A stretch of DNA of 64,000 bases from Fasciola hepatica (taxonomy: Eukaryota; Platyhelminthes; Trematoda; Plagiorchiida; Fasciolidae): positions 5,292,501 through 5,356,500 of the forward strand of contig CANUEZ040000180.1 in NCBI GenBank assembly GCA_948099385.1, given 5' to 3'. Position numbers and translations under genes: made by a program. Position 1 is the stretch's first letter; each line of letters starts with the position of its first letter. Positions 33,701 to 45,708 of this stretch are shown one piece after another. The notes below the pieces were generated by a model. It searched no databases and was not told where the DNA came from. It saw only the letters and a list, made by a program, of their open reading frames with translations.

Positions 33701-33849
33701 CTTGGCGTCGTAACCAATCAAGCCAAGGAAAGATCGCAGTCGGTGCTCTGAGTTCAGCGGGGGAAACTCCTAATAGTCTCTAGTCTCTCGGTTAGGGGTT
33801 GCCGTTTTTTCACCTCCAACAACGTCCCAAACAAATGATTTTGTCACGC

Positions 33850-34410
33850 GCTACGTGGCACTTTGCACTTTATTTCAAACCCGCCGCTCTGATTCTCTCC
33901 AGGGCTGCTCACAATCTGGACACAAGCTCGTCAATCGTCTTTGAACTCTCCACGACGTTATTCTCACACACCACAACATCGTCTAAGTTTTCCATTACCT
34001 GCAGCAGGAAACGTCTGGAAGTAGCAGGTGAGTTACACAGCCTAAAAGGCCTCCATAAGAACCATACTGGTTCCCATTAGCACAAAAAGCCGTTTTCTTT
34101 TTTTAGCTTGCAACCACCGGCAGTTCCCAACAGCCCAGCCTTGGGTAAACTAACGACAACACCTCCGCTACATGAGGCTGCTCGAATTCCTCCTTGATTA
34201 GTGACATCGGGAACTAGTCCCGAATTGTGACACGGTTGAATTCCCGGAAGCCAACACAAAGTCCATACGTGTCATCCGATTTTGCATTCACAGCATCGGC
34301 AGGGCAAATGGGCTGGTGCTTTCCTGAATTATTCCCCTTGATAGCAAGTCTCAAACTTGCTTCTCTACTTTGGCTCTCTGCGGCAGCCTCTGGCACATTG
34401 GCTTGCACGC
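33850..34410 (-). pseudogene. Gypsy reverse transcriptase
   Basis: The N-terminal block CVGFREFNRVTIRD (34214-34408) matches 'CVDyR.LN.vTi.D'. Near 33.98 kb another frame reads QVMENLDDVVVCENNVVESS, corresponding to 'm..YlDDilv.S....EH' with both aspartates kept. Then IRAAGLK, SAKCHVARDKIICLG matches '..aGL.l...KC.f....v.fLG'. Several stops lie between the blocks. An intact enzyme would synthesise cDNA in the particle. Confidence 0.75.
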
Positions 34411-35024
34411 TGCTCTCAGGGTCAAATTAACCCTATGTTCGTACCAGTTGCAAAATCCGTACTCATCACCTGGTGTCAAAAGTAGCTCCGAACATCTCTC
34501 GATGCATTGCCTGACACACGGAAACGTACAGTTCGGGACACAGAAAGGTTCCGCACCACCTACGGATTCATTTGGTTTCAGCGGGATGGCAGCTCAAAAG
34601 CTTATCCCAAACTCGTATTCTGCGAGCTTCAAAATAAAAGTGGGCTCCTACGAGCTCCGAAAACTCAGCCACAACAATTGTCTCAGCAACTCCTTCAACC
34701 GGTAACATCTCACGTTCCACACGAACATCGCCGACAATGGTTGCTAGCTGCTGCTTTCCCACGGTGAAGAACAACACTGAAAATGCATCCAAGTGTTCTA
34801 CGTGCTTTGTGACTTCACCTGTGCTTGGCATTACTTCGGAAAGCCCGTCCATACACCACACTTTCGCACGTTTGTTTATCCATGTGAGACATATGAATTT
34901 GGCTTTGAACCGTTTCTGACTGTCGTGCTCGAGCCAAGGCGCTTTGGAACTTCGGGTTCTACGGCGAAGTCTTTTTGGTCACATACTTCAGGTTTTATAT
35001 TTTGCACATTTTGTGAATTTCAGC

Positions 35025-35342
35025 TTAGTACTGTAGAAACTGTGAATCAATCTTATTCTGGTTTTGGGACTCTTTTGAATTGGCTATGCGTTGCACGATT
35101 TGCGAGAACTGACTTACACCCACCACTCGCATCTGTATTTCGCTCGTTCTAACCGAAATCCCTCCCTCGCTAGTTGTCACAGGTACCCCAGCCCCCGCGT
35201 CTACAACTGCAATTAAACGTTCGCTCCCAGTTATAATTTCAACCGTGGGCACCCCCTTGCACATGAAAGCGGGTAAAAAAGAGCAGGAAGAGGTGGGTTT
35301 TTCTGGACAACATACTGCAAAATGTCCTGCCTTGCAGCTCAC
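35025..35342 (-). pseudogene. Gypsy nucleocapsid zinc knuckle and aspartic protease
   Basis: CKAGHFAVCCPEKP is the remainder of a CCHC knuckle (C..GHfa..C). It is followed after a Cys/Ser/Pro linker by VPTVEIITGSERLIAVVDAG, which matches the protease start where 'v.G..l.alvDTGA' carries the active aspartate. Here the catalytic triplet reads DAG instead of DTG or DSG. Part of the spacing is preserved, and the frame runs on without recognisable downstream motifs. Confidence 0.6.
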
Positions 35343-35441
35343 ATAACACCACCTCCGTGCTCCATGTATCAGTACTTCATTCTTGCGTTGCCTTTGTTGG
35401 CCGAGTTCCAGTTTTAACCGAATGATTTCCTCGGTTATCTT

Positions 35442-35690
35442 CTACAACTTGAATTTCTTTTCCGACTGCTCTAGTCGGCAAAATGTCACTTCATCTTGGT
35501 CAGCACGAACAGTCATGAAAGAACTTTCTGTATCATTCGCGTCGCGCACAGTTGCTTTTCTCAACCTGTCTTGGACACTCGGAGACAAACGTTGAAAGAA
35601 ACGATCACAAACGAGGCCTGCTCTAGTTATGCCACCAACGTCAGGCAAGCCGAGCATGAGCGGGTTTTCAGGAAAGCAATTTGGTGCCAC
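35442..35690 (-). pseudogene. Gypsy gag fragment
   Basis: The frame contains LVCDRFFQRLSPSVQDRLRK, which fits the 'F..GL...i...lr' segment near the C-terminal end of the gypsy capsid domain. It is followed by an acidic stretch. It lies just upstream of the zinc knuckle, as expected. Gag assembles the cytoplasmic particle in intact elements. Confidence 0.5.
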
Positions 35691-36490
35691 ACATTGGTTT
35701 AGCTGCTAAATGGTGGGCCATGATCTAATTTTTATTGATCTTTTCCGTGAAATAATTATAGCATCCCCGGAAACTTTCTTTTGAAAGGGATCATTATAAA
35801 CTTTCTCCACTGATCCGAAAACAAGCCAAGCTTCACGGATTCTCCAAATTAGTTTGTTAAAATTTCAAGGATGTTGGATTCACTAAAGGTAGAAGCAACC
35901 ATTTGGATACTCCCTGGCCCAGGACAAAGGGACTACTTTACAGAATTCAGTGAAAAACGGATGTTCTTTGGGTAAAAAGAGCGAGAAAACTACAGCCTGG
36001 CAAGGAAGCTGAGCTCAAATAGGATGCCAGTTTGTCAAACGTTTGTGTGAGGGTGAAAAGACGTTGAAAGCCTCAGCCACATCTGCGGATTTATCTAGGT
36101 GTTCTTCGCTGAAGTTGAAGAAAGATGTATTCTGTAGATGATCTATGTTTTCCGTTCTCATCGACGTACTCAGAGGTTCAGTCATTTTGTGATGCCGGAA
36201 TGTGTTGGCTCCCAGCTCAACCAGCACTTGATCCGCTTGCTGCAATAGCCGATCCAGCGGTAGGAACTTTGACATGTCCTCCGTGTTGCATGCAAGTTGA
36301 CCTAGCCTGAAAATCTTATCTTTGAAAAGTGGCGGTCTGTTTGTTCCAGTTCTTGTCCGACCAGATATCTCTGGAGTAACGAAATCTAAGCAAATACTGA
36401 GGCTACTGGGGAGCCCATCCTCTAGAGGTTGGGGATCATTGGATAAAAAATGTATCACAACGGTGGGACAGCTCCAGTAAGCTGGGTGCA

Positions 36491-37765
36491 ACGGCCTGCG
36501 AACTAGGTCTGTCTTCTGTATGATGTTGGTAAGGAGTATTGGCGTCTAACTGCCTTGTGATCACACCCAGGGAAGCTTTCCTCCACTGACATGGTTATCT
36601 GACTAATACCGTGGGTGTTCAAAATTCTGGTGCTTCATTGCCTCTAGTAGAGGAATTCACGAGTTGGGTCCATCAGCCAAAAGGGATTTAGGCGACCAGT
36701 TGCTGATAGCGTCTTGGAACTTTGACCGACAATCAGCGTACACTCGGTGCATTAAAGTTGCCAGTAATAAACTTGTGGCTAGCAGAAGAGGTGGAGCAGA
36801 AGTTAGAAGCACCGACTTTTGGACATTGTTTTCCGCCGTATGCTCTGGAGAGCGAGATATATGTCAGAGAAGGGGGTCCTGTGATTGCATACTAACAACC
36901 AACCAGGTCCAATCCTCTTCGCAATCCAAGATCTCATGAAGCATTCATGAGGGTAGTGAGGATTCGCTGATATCACTATATAACACATTCACCTCCTCGA
37001 CCCTTCTACCTAGCGTCCACGAAGATCTCATACTCAGTTATGGTTGATTCACCCATGGAAATCCTAGCAAAAAGCCGGGCCTCAACGAAGAAAATGATAC
37101 AACATGTACCAGTGAGACCCCTAGCGAAAAGTGCGGGCTTTTATGCTCGGGGTAAATATACTTTCAGCTTTCAGGTAGTCACCCTTGTTGCATTCCCGTG
37201 GGTGGTTGAGACAAAAGGTGGCTTTCTATCTGACTCGAAAGCCTAAGCAGAAAGCCTGGCCGGGGACCAGTTATCCATTTCTGACCGTCATATTACGCAT
37301 GATTAAGTGTGTATAGAAAGTTGCGTATCTTGCTTTTCACACTTTGATAGATAACACATTCTTGAAAAACGGACCTCGGCATGGCCAGTACGTATTTCAT
37401 TTTCTTTGCATGTCGCAGTTCGTCATCCATATTATTCTTCAATTAAGGTGACTAATAGCACCATTTTATGCTCCTTCCAATACACTACTGACTGATTATA
37501 CGACGCGGTTAATTTACTTCACTTCTCTATCAAGTCTCAAAAGAAGATCAGTGAAAAATAACATGTAAACCGACTTGCAGACGGCAAATATCAAAACAAC
37601 AATGTGAATAGAATTTTTAATAAAAAACGGGCGTTACGTTAGACCGCTCCTCTGAGTTTTATCATCGGGTGGGACAAAAGCGCGGCCTAGAACTGGCTGT
37701 AAACTGAAATACTTAGATTGAGGTTCTTTTGGTGTAAAGAAGCGGGCAAAAATAGCATACCTGAC
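36491..37765. other. Unassigned sequence upstream of gypsy copy 3
   Basis: Would contain the 5' LTR of the minus-strand gypsy element if one survived, but I see no direct counterpart near 31 kb. A 91-codon plus frame at 36664-36939 has no recognisable motif. Confidence 0.3.
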
Positions 37766-37985
37766 AAACCCATGAGCGAACCCAGCTGGAGCCCAGTCTT
37801 GGCCCAGCCGAAGCCCGGCCCGATTACGGCAGGTTTACGGCTAGGTTACTAGGTCGAAACCCGGCCAGTTCCCTGCTGGGTACCCGATTCGAACCCGGCT
37901 CTAGCCCAGCTCACAAGCCTGCTCCGAACCCGGGATGCGCCTGCTCTTAACCTAGCTTGAGCCTATTTTAAATCCAGCTGGTTAA
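37766..37985. repeat. Diverged GC-rich minisatellite, unit about 11-13 bp
   Basis: Successive elements read GAACCCAGCTGG, AGCCCAGTCTTGG, CCCAGCCG, AAGCCCGGCCCG, AAACCCGGCC, GAACCCGGCTCT, AGCCCAGCTCAC, AAGCCTGCTCCG, GAACCCGGGATG, AACCTAGCTTG and AAATCCAGCTGG. A consensus near AACCCGGCTCG is clear although units vary in length and sequence. Composition differs sharply from the AT-rich flanks. Confidence 0.65.
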
Positions 37986-40100
37986 TTATTGTGGTATGAA
38001 CCTAAAACGAAGTACATACGCCGACCTAGATAATATTTGATGCGATGCAACTGGTTTATCTTTTGGAGCATGCGACTCACCGCGGACGGTTAGTTCCATA
38101 TTATTAGAAATATCGAGGCTGTTACGGTGTAGAGCGATGCAACCCAGTGGAAGCCGATATTCGATTTGAACAGACCCCTTCGACATCTTACCGCTACTTC
38201 TGCCAGCCAAATTACAGAATATACATATTTCTCAGTTTCTTAGAAAAAATTATGACGATCTGTACCATTTTCTGTCATCATATTGGCCGAGTAACAAACT
38301 CGTCCCTAAAACATTCCGAGTCCAGCACATGAAACGGGTTGTGCTCTAGATTGACGGAGGTAAGGGGAATTAATTAGCACCAAAACACCGGTAGGTATTT
38401 ATTCATCGCAGAATACATCAGTTTCTCTGACTCTGATACTTCTAGTTGTCAGGGGAGGGAAATAGTTTTTGGTTCCGTAGTTTCGTATTTTCTCCATATC
38501 CGCGGTCTGGGATCACAGGCTAGGACGTCAGTGAAGGCGCTGATATAAAGGCAAGAAATAATGAGAGGTTGGATAAGGGGAATATAAATTAGGGCGAGGT
38601 TCAAAGAGACTCAGGATTGCAAATTCGGGTTTAGATGCAGATTACAACGCAAAGGACGAAATAAGAATCGGGTCGCTGGCAATTTTGACAAGCTCAGCTG
38701 TTAGAGCTGGTCGTCAATTTTACTTCTTGGTTCTCCACCGACTGCCAGTGGGCAAGTCTTTGATAAAGCACGTCAAGTCGGTTTTTTTTATTATAAAAGT
38801 CGTTATTTTTTATTTCAAGAGCAGTGAATTTTCTTGAGACCCAGTAAATATATCAGTTGGGGATACGGAACACATACTGACGGCTGCCGTTATGTATGCA
38901 TCTGTGTTTTGCTATTCCGGAAGCTCCAGTGGTTCGTTTTAGCCCAGACAGATACCAGAGGTCAGATACCAGCTTGGATTTGGACGTTCATTCCGAAGAA
39001 GGGTCAAAGGTGCTCGCAGCAAAGAATGCGAGTTATGTCCAAGCCTAGCATAGGTTTCGTTGAAGAGCTTCTCTTTGGAAAGAAAAAGGCGCACAGATCC
39101 TAAGGTCTCTCTATCACTTAGAATAGTTGCTGAGACCAACAAAGGTTGATTCATTTGATATTACCCCGTTTCGGAAGTGGGTGATTGAAGATGATGGGCT
39201 CGCATTTCCAAGTTGGCTGTTATATCAATGATGGCTCTGGCGATGGGCTGGCCGGGTTTTGTGTCAGAAAAAAGTAACCGAATTTTCTGAGTATCATGGC
39301 AAACCTTCCACATAGAAAGCTAAACTAAGCCCCAAGCTGGGCACGACGTAGAGTTATATCCTGCGAGCAGGACTAATGCATTATTCTGCCACACTTTGTC
39401 TGCCATCTTGCCTAGATCCGGCTCCCGACTCAAAATCGGCTGCACTGTTTTATGGGCTTTCATCAGTAGATCTCTAACACTGAACTTCCCTAGGCACATC
39501 CTTGGCACTACATTCAGCCTGTATGACCACTTCGGACCTCTGCTGGGATACGTCATCCAGCTTTGTGATGACGCCGTGGTTTGAAGTTTTCCTTCTTCCG
39601 CGCACAGGCTGACCGAAACCAATATTTGCCATTCCGGTACGACAGTCTGTAAACTGCGAGGCCCCCAAAAAGGAATTCTTATTTTTGTAAGCGTGCTCTT
39701 ATCTTGTTATAATTTTTGCTCCACTGGGACCAGGTTGGGTCTCGTTGACACTTGTTTTTCTCCTTTCAGTTGAGGATTTCACTATTGACTCAGATCACGC
39801 TGACTTTATCCATCGTATGGACTATTTGGTAGATGCACGGACACTTCACTCTTTATCTGGGCACAGGTCTATGGTACTGATCGTTTTTGTAAACCTTGGT
39901 TACCCCCTTTTGTCAAGCTAACACGCACAAGTAGGCCCGGCTCCTCGTTTAACTCAGACTATTTCTTATGGGTCCTGAGTCCCTTCACCTCTGGGGTTTC
40001 CTTTTTATCCACTTGCTGATCACATGCACCCAGGTGCGCGCGCATTAGTCTTAGCCAGACAGGAGCCAGGCTCAGCTAGAGTGCTTTTCTTTCAGGTGCA
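37986..40100. other. Unassigned; minus frames at 38939-39154 and 39320-39622
   Basis: The 100-codon minus frame 39320-39622 and the 71-codon frame 38939-39154 may belong to one old element, but I see no diagnostic motif. The rest has short frames only. Confidence 0.3.
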
Positions 40101-41765
40101 GTATTTACGATAGGTGGTAGATTTGGAGAGGCCCATGGCACGCCAGACACATGGCCAAATGATCAAAACGGTGATATGGACGAGCAATTCGAGATAATGT
40201 ACAGAACCGCATTAAGGACAAGGAGTGGTCAGCTTTAAGATTGATAAATGCATGACAAATTTGTTCACCTCAGGGAGTAGTGAAGGGGTTTAAGTGGACC
40301 CGCTGACGGAATCAAAAGGGCGCCCTGCAAATTTGGAACTCAGTGTTGAATGAGAGATCCAATTTGTCCAAGTGAAACAGCCTAAGTCTAGAAGTCCTAC
40401 TTGAGAGGGTGAAAATGCGCTGAAATGACAGCGGTAGCGGAAGGCGATGGAGAATAAATGTGATCCACATGGGAAAGGAAATGATAGAAGTGAAGCGTTG
40501 CTACATCGCGCCGGGTGGTCAGCTGCTGGAAGCATAGCTCAAAGTGATACGGAAAGTGAGCAATGCAGGTCGTGGAAAGTTGGTCGGTTAGAAAGCAAGT
40601 CTCAGACAGTTATGTGTGAGGCGTCCGTTAGGTAAAGATATTTCCAGGAAGGATTCACATCGAGAGAGGCTACGAGATGAAGGCAAGGAAAATGGCCCCC
40701 GAAGAGCTAAAGAAAGTGGAGCGATCATATGCTGCATTTGAAGCGTAGAAAGTGGAGTATCAGCAGAGAAGTGAAGCTGGAGAGTAGATCATGAGAAAGA
40801 CAGAACACAGGAATAGTCTTGATCAAGAGAAAGAGATCAGATTGGAGCATATGGCTTACGATTGTGTGGGCAAATCGCGGTACATCTTTTTTGATAACAG
40901 GCGACACGGTATTTTTAGGGGAAAACAGCCTCAAAAACACTGAAGAAGAACAGTTCATAAGGAGTTGAGATGAGGGAAGTGATCGAAGGAAACAGATGAG
41001 AGTAGATCGATCAAAATGATGAATGCACGGGCATCACATGATGACGGTCAAAGATGGAAAGTATTAGGAAATGGGCGTACATTACAATTCAGAAAGATGG
41101 TGACTACGGCAACAGCTAGAAAAACAGGGAGAATATTGTTACAAATTAGTCTGAGTGGCGTAGGCTGCGATAAACGAAAGTGGGGCCCGGAGGTAAAACG
41201 GATACCGACTCAAGGAGGCAGCAGTTGCAACGGCGAACAACGTAGAAAAGAAATGGATATAAAGAAAGTCATAGATACCAGGTAAAGGCAGAATGAATGG
41301 TTTGGAACTGTGCTCGACTTTGGTCACAGAGTTTTCTTTATAACGAGTGTAACCTGTAAAGGCAGAGTAACCTGAAAAACACAGAAAAGATGCTCGTAAC
41401 AAACAACGTTCAAGACTGGTGAGAGAAATGGCCGAGGGGTAGCAAGTAAGAGATGACCAAGTAGACCATTTTGCACCAGGTGAAACGTAATGTGGGCGGG
41501 GGGACAAGGGGCTCTTGGACAAGTGAACCTATGATGGAACAGTGGGCACCAGAAATTTATGCTCTACAAAGCTGGGACAATGAAGCTGGAGAGCTGCAAG
41601 CTTGAAGGCGGTGGCACAAGTGGAGAGTCAAAAAACTCCAATAAAAGCACCGGCTGATGGAAGTGCGCGGGAGGGATTCGAGGAGCGAGAAAGAGAAATA
41701 TGGAGGTGATGAATCGATAATGAATGTGGCTGTAAGAGGGGTGTATGGGGTATATGAGGAGTAAC
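40100..41765 (-). repeat. Pyrimidine-rich (minus) LINE-like repeat
   Basis: A 127-codon minus frame at 41139-41522 and neighbours are Ser/Leu/Phe-rich. The stretch TTCAGAAAGATGGTGACTAC (about 41.09 kb, plus) resembles TTCGGCAGAAAGATGGTGGC at 57.12 kb, and downstream sequence keeps similarity. I therefore place it in the same repeat group as 56.1-57.4 kb, a minus-strand LINE 3' part, with low certainty. Confidence 0.4.
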
Positions 41766-42343
41766 ATCCGCGAGTTTGCAGGGTGCCATTCCTTCCGGGT
41801 TATGTTTCATCCCTGGTCTTCATCATTTACCCAACTCTCACCCGTGGCTCCAAGAAACTGAGGCAAGTATCAGCGATCATGCCTTGAAAATCCGCGTGAC
41901 GGGCGGGTCATACCAGATTCAGGGTATCCAAGGCCCAAAAACCTCGGTGAGATGGAGCCCATCAGGCAAAGATGTATATTCCTGTGTGGGCGGTCGAGAG
42001 TAGTTGGATCTAACGGCCAACAGGGAAATCCGGCCAATCAACAGGGTTGTATGGACCCCTGGGTTTAAACGACTTCTGCTGAGTGGCGGAAGAGCCCTTA
42101 GAGAGACATCGAAAACTATGCGCCAATATCGCTTGGGCTGTGTGGGCATCCCGGATCGGCAGACCACTATCCAAAGGGAGTTTAAGCTGCCCAATCGGCC
42201 ACCAACCCCAAATACAAAAAGTTCCTGTTCCCTGGCAGGTAGAACTTTCCGTGAATGGGCCGGAGGTGCTTCCTCGAGCCAAAGCTGAGTGGCGCTGGGT
42301 ACGCCATTTTGTACCAAACTCAAAGGCCTCCATACAGGTTTAG
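41766..42343. other. Region largely open on both strands, function unknown
   Basis: Long frames overlap on plus (41776-42003, 42004-42288, 42083-42343) and minus (41919-42323, 42010-42333). No domain is recognisable. It lies directly upstream of the RTE LINE and may be its 5' UTR or a separate insertion. Confidence 0.35.
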
Positions 42344-42439
42344 TCCATTCAATTAGGTCTGATCAAGAAGCGGGTCTCCTGTAAGCGATGAGCCCCGTGC
42401 TCCGACAGGGACAGCAGAGACCAAAACACGGGCCTAGAA

Positions 42440-43330
42440 CCTAAATCTAGGCACCAGATCAAGATTCCACGTAGCCTGCTGGAATATCAGAACTCGAGAT
42501 CCACGTGGTGAGTGCGTTTTCAGGCACATACTATGACTATGGGATTGAGGTGGATTGTTTACCGAAGTAAGCCTAACCAACTGTGGAGGCCTACGGATCC
42601 CTCAGAAGGACACATCCTACTGAATGTACCGCTGTAGTGCAGTGGATATTTCTAGGCTTCTTAGTTGCTGTCGCGGTGATTAGTAGACCGCATAACAGTC
42701 TGATCTCTTAGGAGGCGGTTTCCCTGAGAATTGCCGTGGCACGGTTCAGGTGTGCTTCGTTGAAGGTGACCGTGAGTGCAGTTTATGCCCACAACGCTAC
42801 ATACTGAGCAAACCACACAAAATGTCTTCTGCAATGAACTCCAGAGTTCAACTAACCGGGTTCCAAAGCGCAATAGTTTGCTAATTGCGGGAGGTTGGGT
42901 TGCCCACACGGGGCCTGCAGAGGAGCGTATCCAATAAGTACTGTAGGAGTTTGGCCTCGGCTAGCAGTGCAAAAATGTCGATTGCCAGGTCACGTTTTCA
43001 GACCTCAGTATGCTGGCCGTCACCAATACCCGCTTTTATTGTTAGGAAAAACTCCTTTGGACCTGGAATTTTGACGACAAAATGACAGCGCACGGAATCG
43101 GCCATCTACGGGTGGGCCCTCGTTGAACATCCCCTCACGAGAACTGTCGGGCATACTAAGCAGAGTAGAGGGAAAAGCTAGCGGCATGGACCACACACTA
43201 GAGTGGGCTCGCCTTGAGCTGCAGCTTTCATCACGGCAAAAATTTTGTCTTCCCTGCAAACGTGAGTTTTGGGAAATCCTACGAAAAATCTCTAATACTC
43301 TGGTTTCGTGAAAGTATCCTATTACATACA
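42440..43330 (+). pseudogene. RTE endonuclease remnant
   Basis: The start box CWNIRTRD corresponds to 'gTWNVRTL' of RTE elements, and about 130 bases later a different frame reads LSEVSLTNCGGLRIPQ where members have 'alSEtR....G'. Later parts, including the GDFN and SDH boxes, are not readable. Only the N-terminal third supports the call. Confidence 0.5.
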
Positions 43331-43899
43331 TTATTTGCGTGTTTTGCACCAATTACGTTCTTCTGAACAAGCCTCTGTTTGGTCACTTCCAACTGGCAAA
43401 TTTGAACCTGTGTGACCCACCCTCCCGTTAAGTTTTGAACTCGGCACGGTTTTGAGTTTTTGTGATCGCACACTTGAGGTTGATATATACTTTGTGATAT
43501 AGTTCAAAGAACAGTTAAGTGTCGTAGGAACAGCAAATTAATCTTGTTCCCGTTTCGGGACTCGAATCGGCCGGGTATTGCTTAAAGACTTGTAGCAATC
43601 ACTTCAAGGTAGACATTTTAGGAATAACCATTCCGGACAACGTTCAAGCCCTGTCGAATGCAACCTCGCCCAGAATAACTGCAATCAAGGATGATCGTAG
43701 CATAGACGGGAAGTTGACTGGACTAAGAGGATGCGTCGCAGGCAGCCCCCCTGAATAGCTAGTTAATAGCAAGTGGCATGCAGAAGAATGGATCCATGCA
43801 GAAATCCTTGACATCTGCGCAAAGGCCAGGGGTGCGAGGCTTCTCCATTTGCCCGATTACCACAACCTTCGGAGCGAAACCCCAAGCTCGGTGAGAGGC

Positions 43900-45488
43900 A
43901 GTCGCGGACGATTTTTTCCTAAAACAGCAGGCCAGATGGAAGCAGCAGTCGCTGCTCTAGGAATTAGGAGGCTTTTCCCACTCGTAAGCTTTTTTTCTGG
44001 GAAGGAGCAACCTCCTCCTGTATTACGCGGTGGCAGAGGCCAAGTCTAGTCGGGCGGCGACCAGGAGCTTCAAGGGTGCGTCGAACGTTTCGATGAACTA
44101 TTCAGCCGCCCTCTCACCCAATCCACTTGTATGATGACGACGGAAGATATAGAGCAATACGTAATTGGCTTGGGGCCTCCCAAAAAGCAGAAAACTACTC
44201 CGGCAGCTCAAAGAAAAAGAAGCGGCCATCGGGGCAGGGTTACGTACCACCTGAGGTCTTCAGGTTCTGTTTACTAACTCTGTTGGACCCACTCAGCAAG
44301 CTCTCCCGTAGTACACGGGCCACCAAAATTTTTTCCCAAAGGTTGGTCAGCAACTATCCTACTCCACTTTACGCAAACGGTCGACAAAACTGTCTGCTTA
44401 AGCTGCTGCGGTATCAACACTCTCGATATTGCGGCTAAGCTTGTTCCGACCACCTTTCTGAATCGCTTTCTTGCCTTTCGGGACCTGCGAACACTCTCCG
44501 ACCAGTGTGGCTTTTATCAGAGAAAAGGCCGTGTTGGCCAGATGTTCACCCCAGGGTGAATTCGAGAACATCTTTGTGAATTTTGCCAACTCACCATAGC
44601 GTGCTACACTGACCTTCGGGCAGCCTTCGACTCCAATAACTGACAACCACTCTGAAGCGTACTGTTAATCGAAGCAATACCCAAAATGTACACCGGTCTG
44701 ATAAGATCATACCACTGGGCAACGCGTTTGCGCGTCCACTTCCTTGGTGAATAGCCTTCAGAGCTTCCATTCGACTCCGGCCTCCGCCGAGAATGCTTTC
44801 TACCGCCATTCCTATTTAACTGCTCTATCGACCGGATAATGCATCGCGCGTCAACAGCTTTCAAGGATTACAACTTGGCCACGACTTTTGAGCTACAAAC
44901 CTGGAATTGTTCGACGGCACTGTCATACCAAGAGAGAATCCCGGAACTCTGCAGCCGGTTTCTGACCGTGTTTCGTGTGAAGCCAAGACTGTTGGTCTGG
45001 GGGCAATGGTAAAACAACAAAAAATTTTCAGGACCTCGCAGGATTTAACATAACATGTGCACGTCAACTGCGAGCATCGGAAACAGGTGCAACACTTCAA
45101 GTACCTGAGTTCTATTATCCAGCCAAACGGTCAGGTCAAGGACGAGGTTAAGACTTGCGTAGGCCCCGCACTTGGAAAGACCCCACAACTTTGCAAATCA
45201 TTATGGCCTTGCAGCGAAATAAGCCTCCAAGCGAAGCTGCTTATATACCTGGCTGCGGTGCACTCTGTTCTTACGTATGCCTGCGAGAATTGGCCTCTGA
45301 GAATAGACTACAGAAAAAGGCCGGGGAGCTTTGAAGTCCGACGCCTTCACTGCTTGGCCAAAACCAAGTGGTGTGGTCGCGTCTCGAGAGTCACTGTGCT
45401 TCACCACTATGCCATCACAGAGCGACTTTCTTATTCCCTCCGACTACGTCGCCTATATGGAGCTGTTCATGTACTACGAGGACCCTAA
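43900..45488 (+). pseudogene. RTE reverse transcriptase and C-terminal domain
   Basis: In order, across frames: NTLDIAAKLVPTTFLNRFLA ('l.iaaKi.a.ilL.RL'), CGFYQRKGRVGQMFT ('cGFr.gRgt.Dqif'), ACYTDLRAAFDSNN (motif A 'fiDl.aAFDsvdr'), LRREC then PPFLFNCSIDRIMH ('gvrQGc.lSP.LFn..id'). The 143-codon frame 45057-45488 follows with VQHFKYLSSIIQPNGQVKDE, VLTYACENWPLRI and the end HVLRGP. That frame is a very clean match to 'FKYLGSii..dG...eI', 'vLlYGcE.WplR' and 'RLRWLGHVlR'. The YADD motif is lost in a degraded stretch near 44.88 kb. Frames at 44.4-45.1 kb on minus are shadows. Confidence 0.85.
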
Positions 45489-45708
45489 GCGAAACCTGCG
45501 ATGAGGAGCCTACTGCCATTGCCCGGCTCAAACTGGAAATGCCGTCTTGATGGCCGACCTTGGAAATAGATCAAGCATGGATAGCCTAGGCCCTCAGTGA
45601 GCCTTTGGGGTGCATGACTGGTACGGAAGCTGGGTTTTACGGCGTGTAGATCTTGCCGCAGACGGAAACGCGGGTACACCTACCATCAGAGGAGTCTTAG
45701 AAGCCGGC

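Larger units (their letters stand above)
31560..36490 (-). mobile_element. Ty3/gypsy LTR retrotransposon, decayed (copy 3)
   Basis: On minus, the order is gag end (35.69-35.44 kb), zinc knuckle and protease (35.34-35.2 kb), RT (34.41-33.85 kb), RNase H (33.7-33.2 kb), integrase zinc finger and core (33.33-32.48 kb) and integrase C-terminal part (32.35-31.8 kb). The order protease-RT-RNase H-integrase is diagnostic of Ty3/gypsy rather than Ty1/copia. I could not find a matching LTR pair at 30.7-31.5 and 36.5-37.3 kb. Numerous stops and frame changes show an old copy. Confidence 0.8.
42400..45700 (+). mobile_element. RTE-clade non-LTR retrotransposon, decayed, nearly full length
   Basis: The plus strand begins with an endonuclease start (RFHVACWNIRTRDPRG at about 42.45 kb) and reaches an RTE-type C-terminus (HVLRGP at about 45.48 kb). 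In between it carries linker and RT blocks in the proper order. RTE elements encode a single endonuclease-RT protein and end in short tandem tails. The schistosome SR2 element is a known member of this clade. Many stops and frame changes are present, and no tail is visible near 45.7 kb. Confidence 0.8.

Noticed and set aside
36015..36491. 158-codon minus frame as gypsy gag
   Set aside because: It lies upstream of the gag end but has no capsid or nucleocapsid motif. Kept only as possible gag or flank, not called.
44398..45100. Minus-strand frames of 72-86 codons
   Set aside because: They are antisense to the RTE reverse transcriptase.
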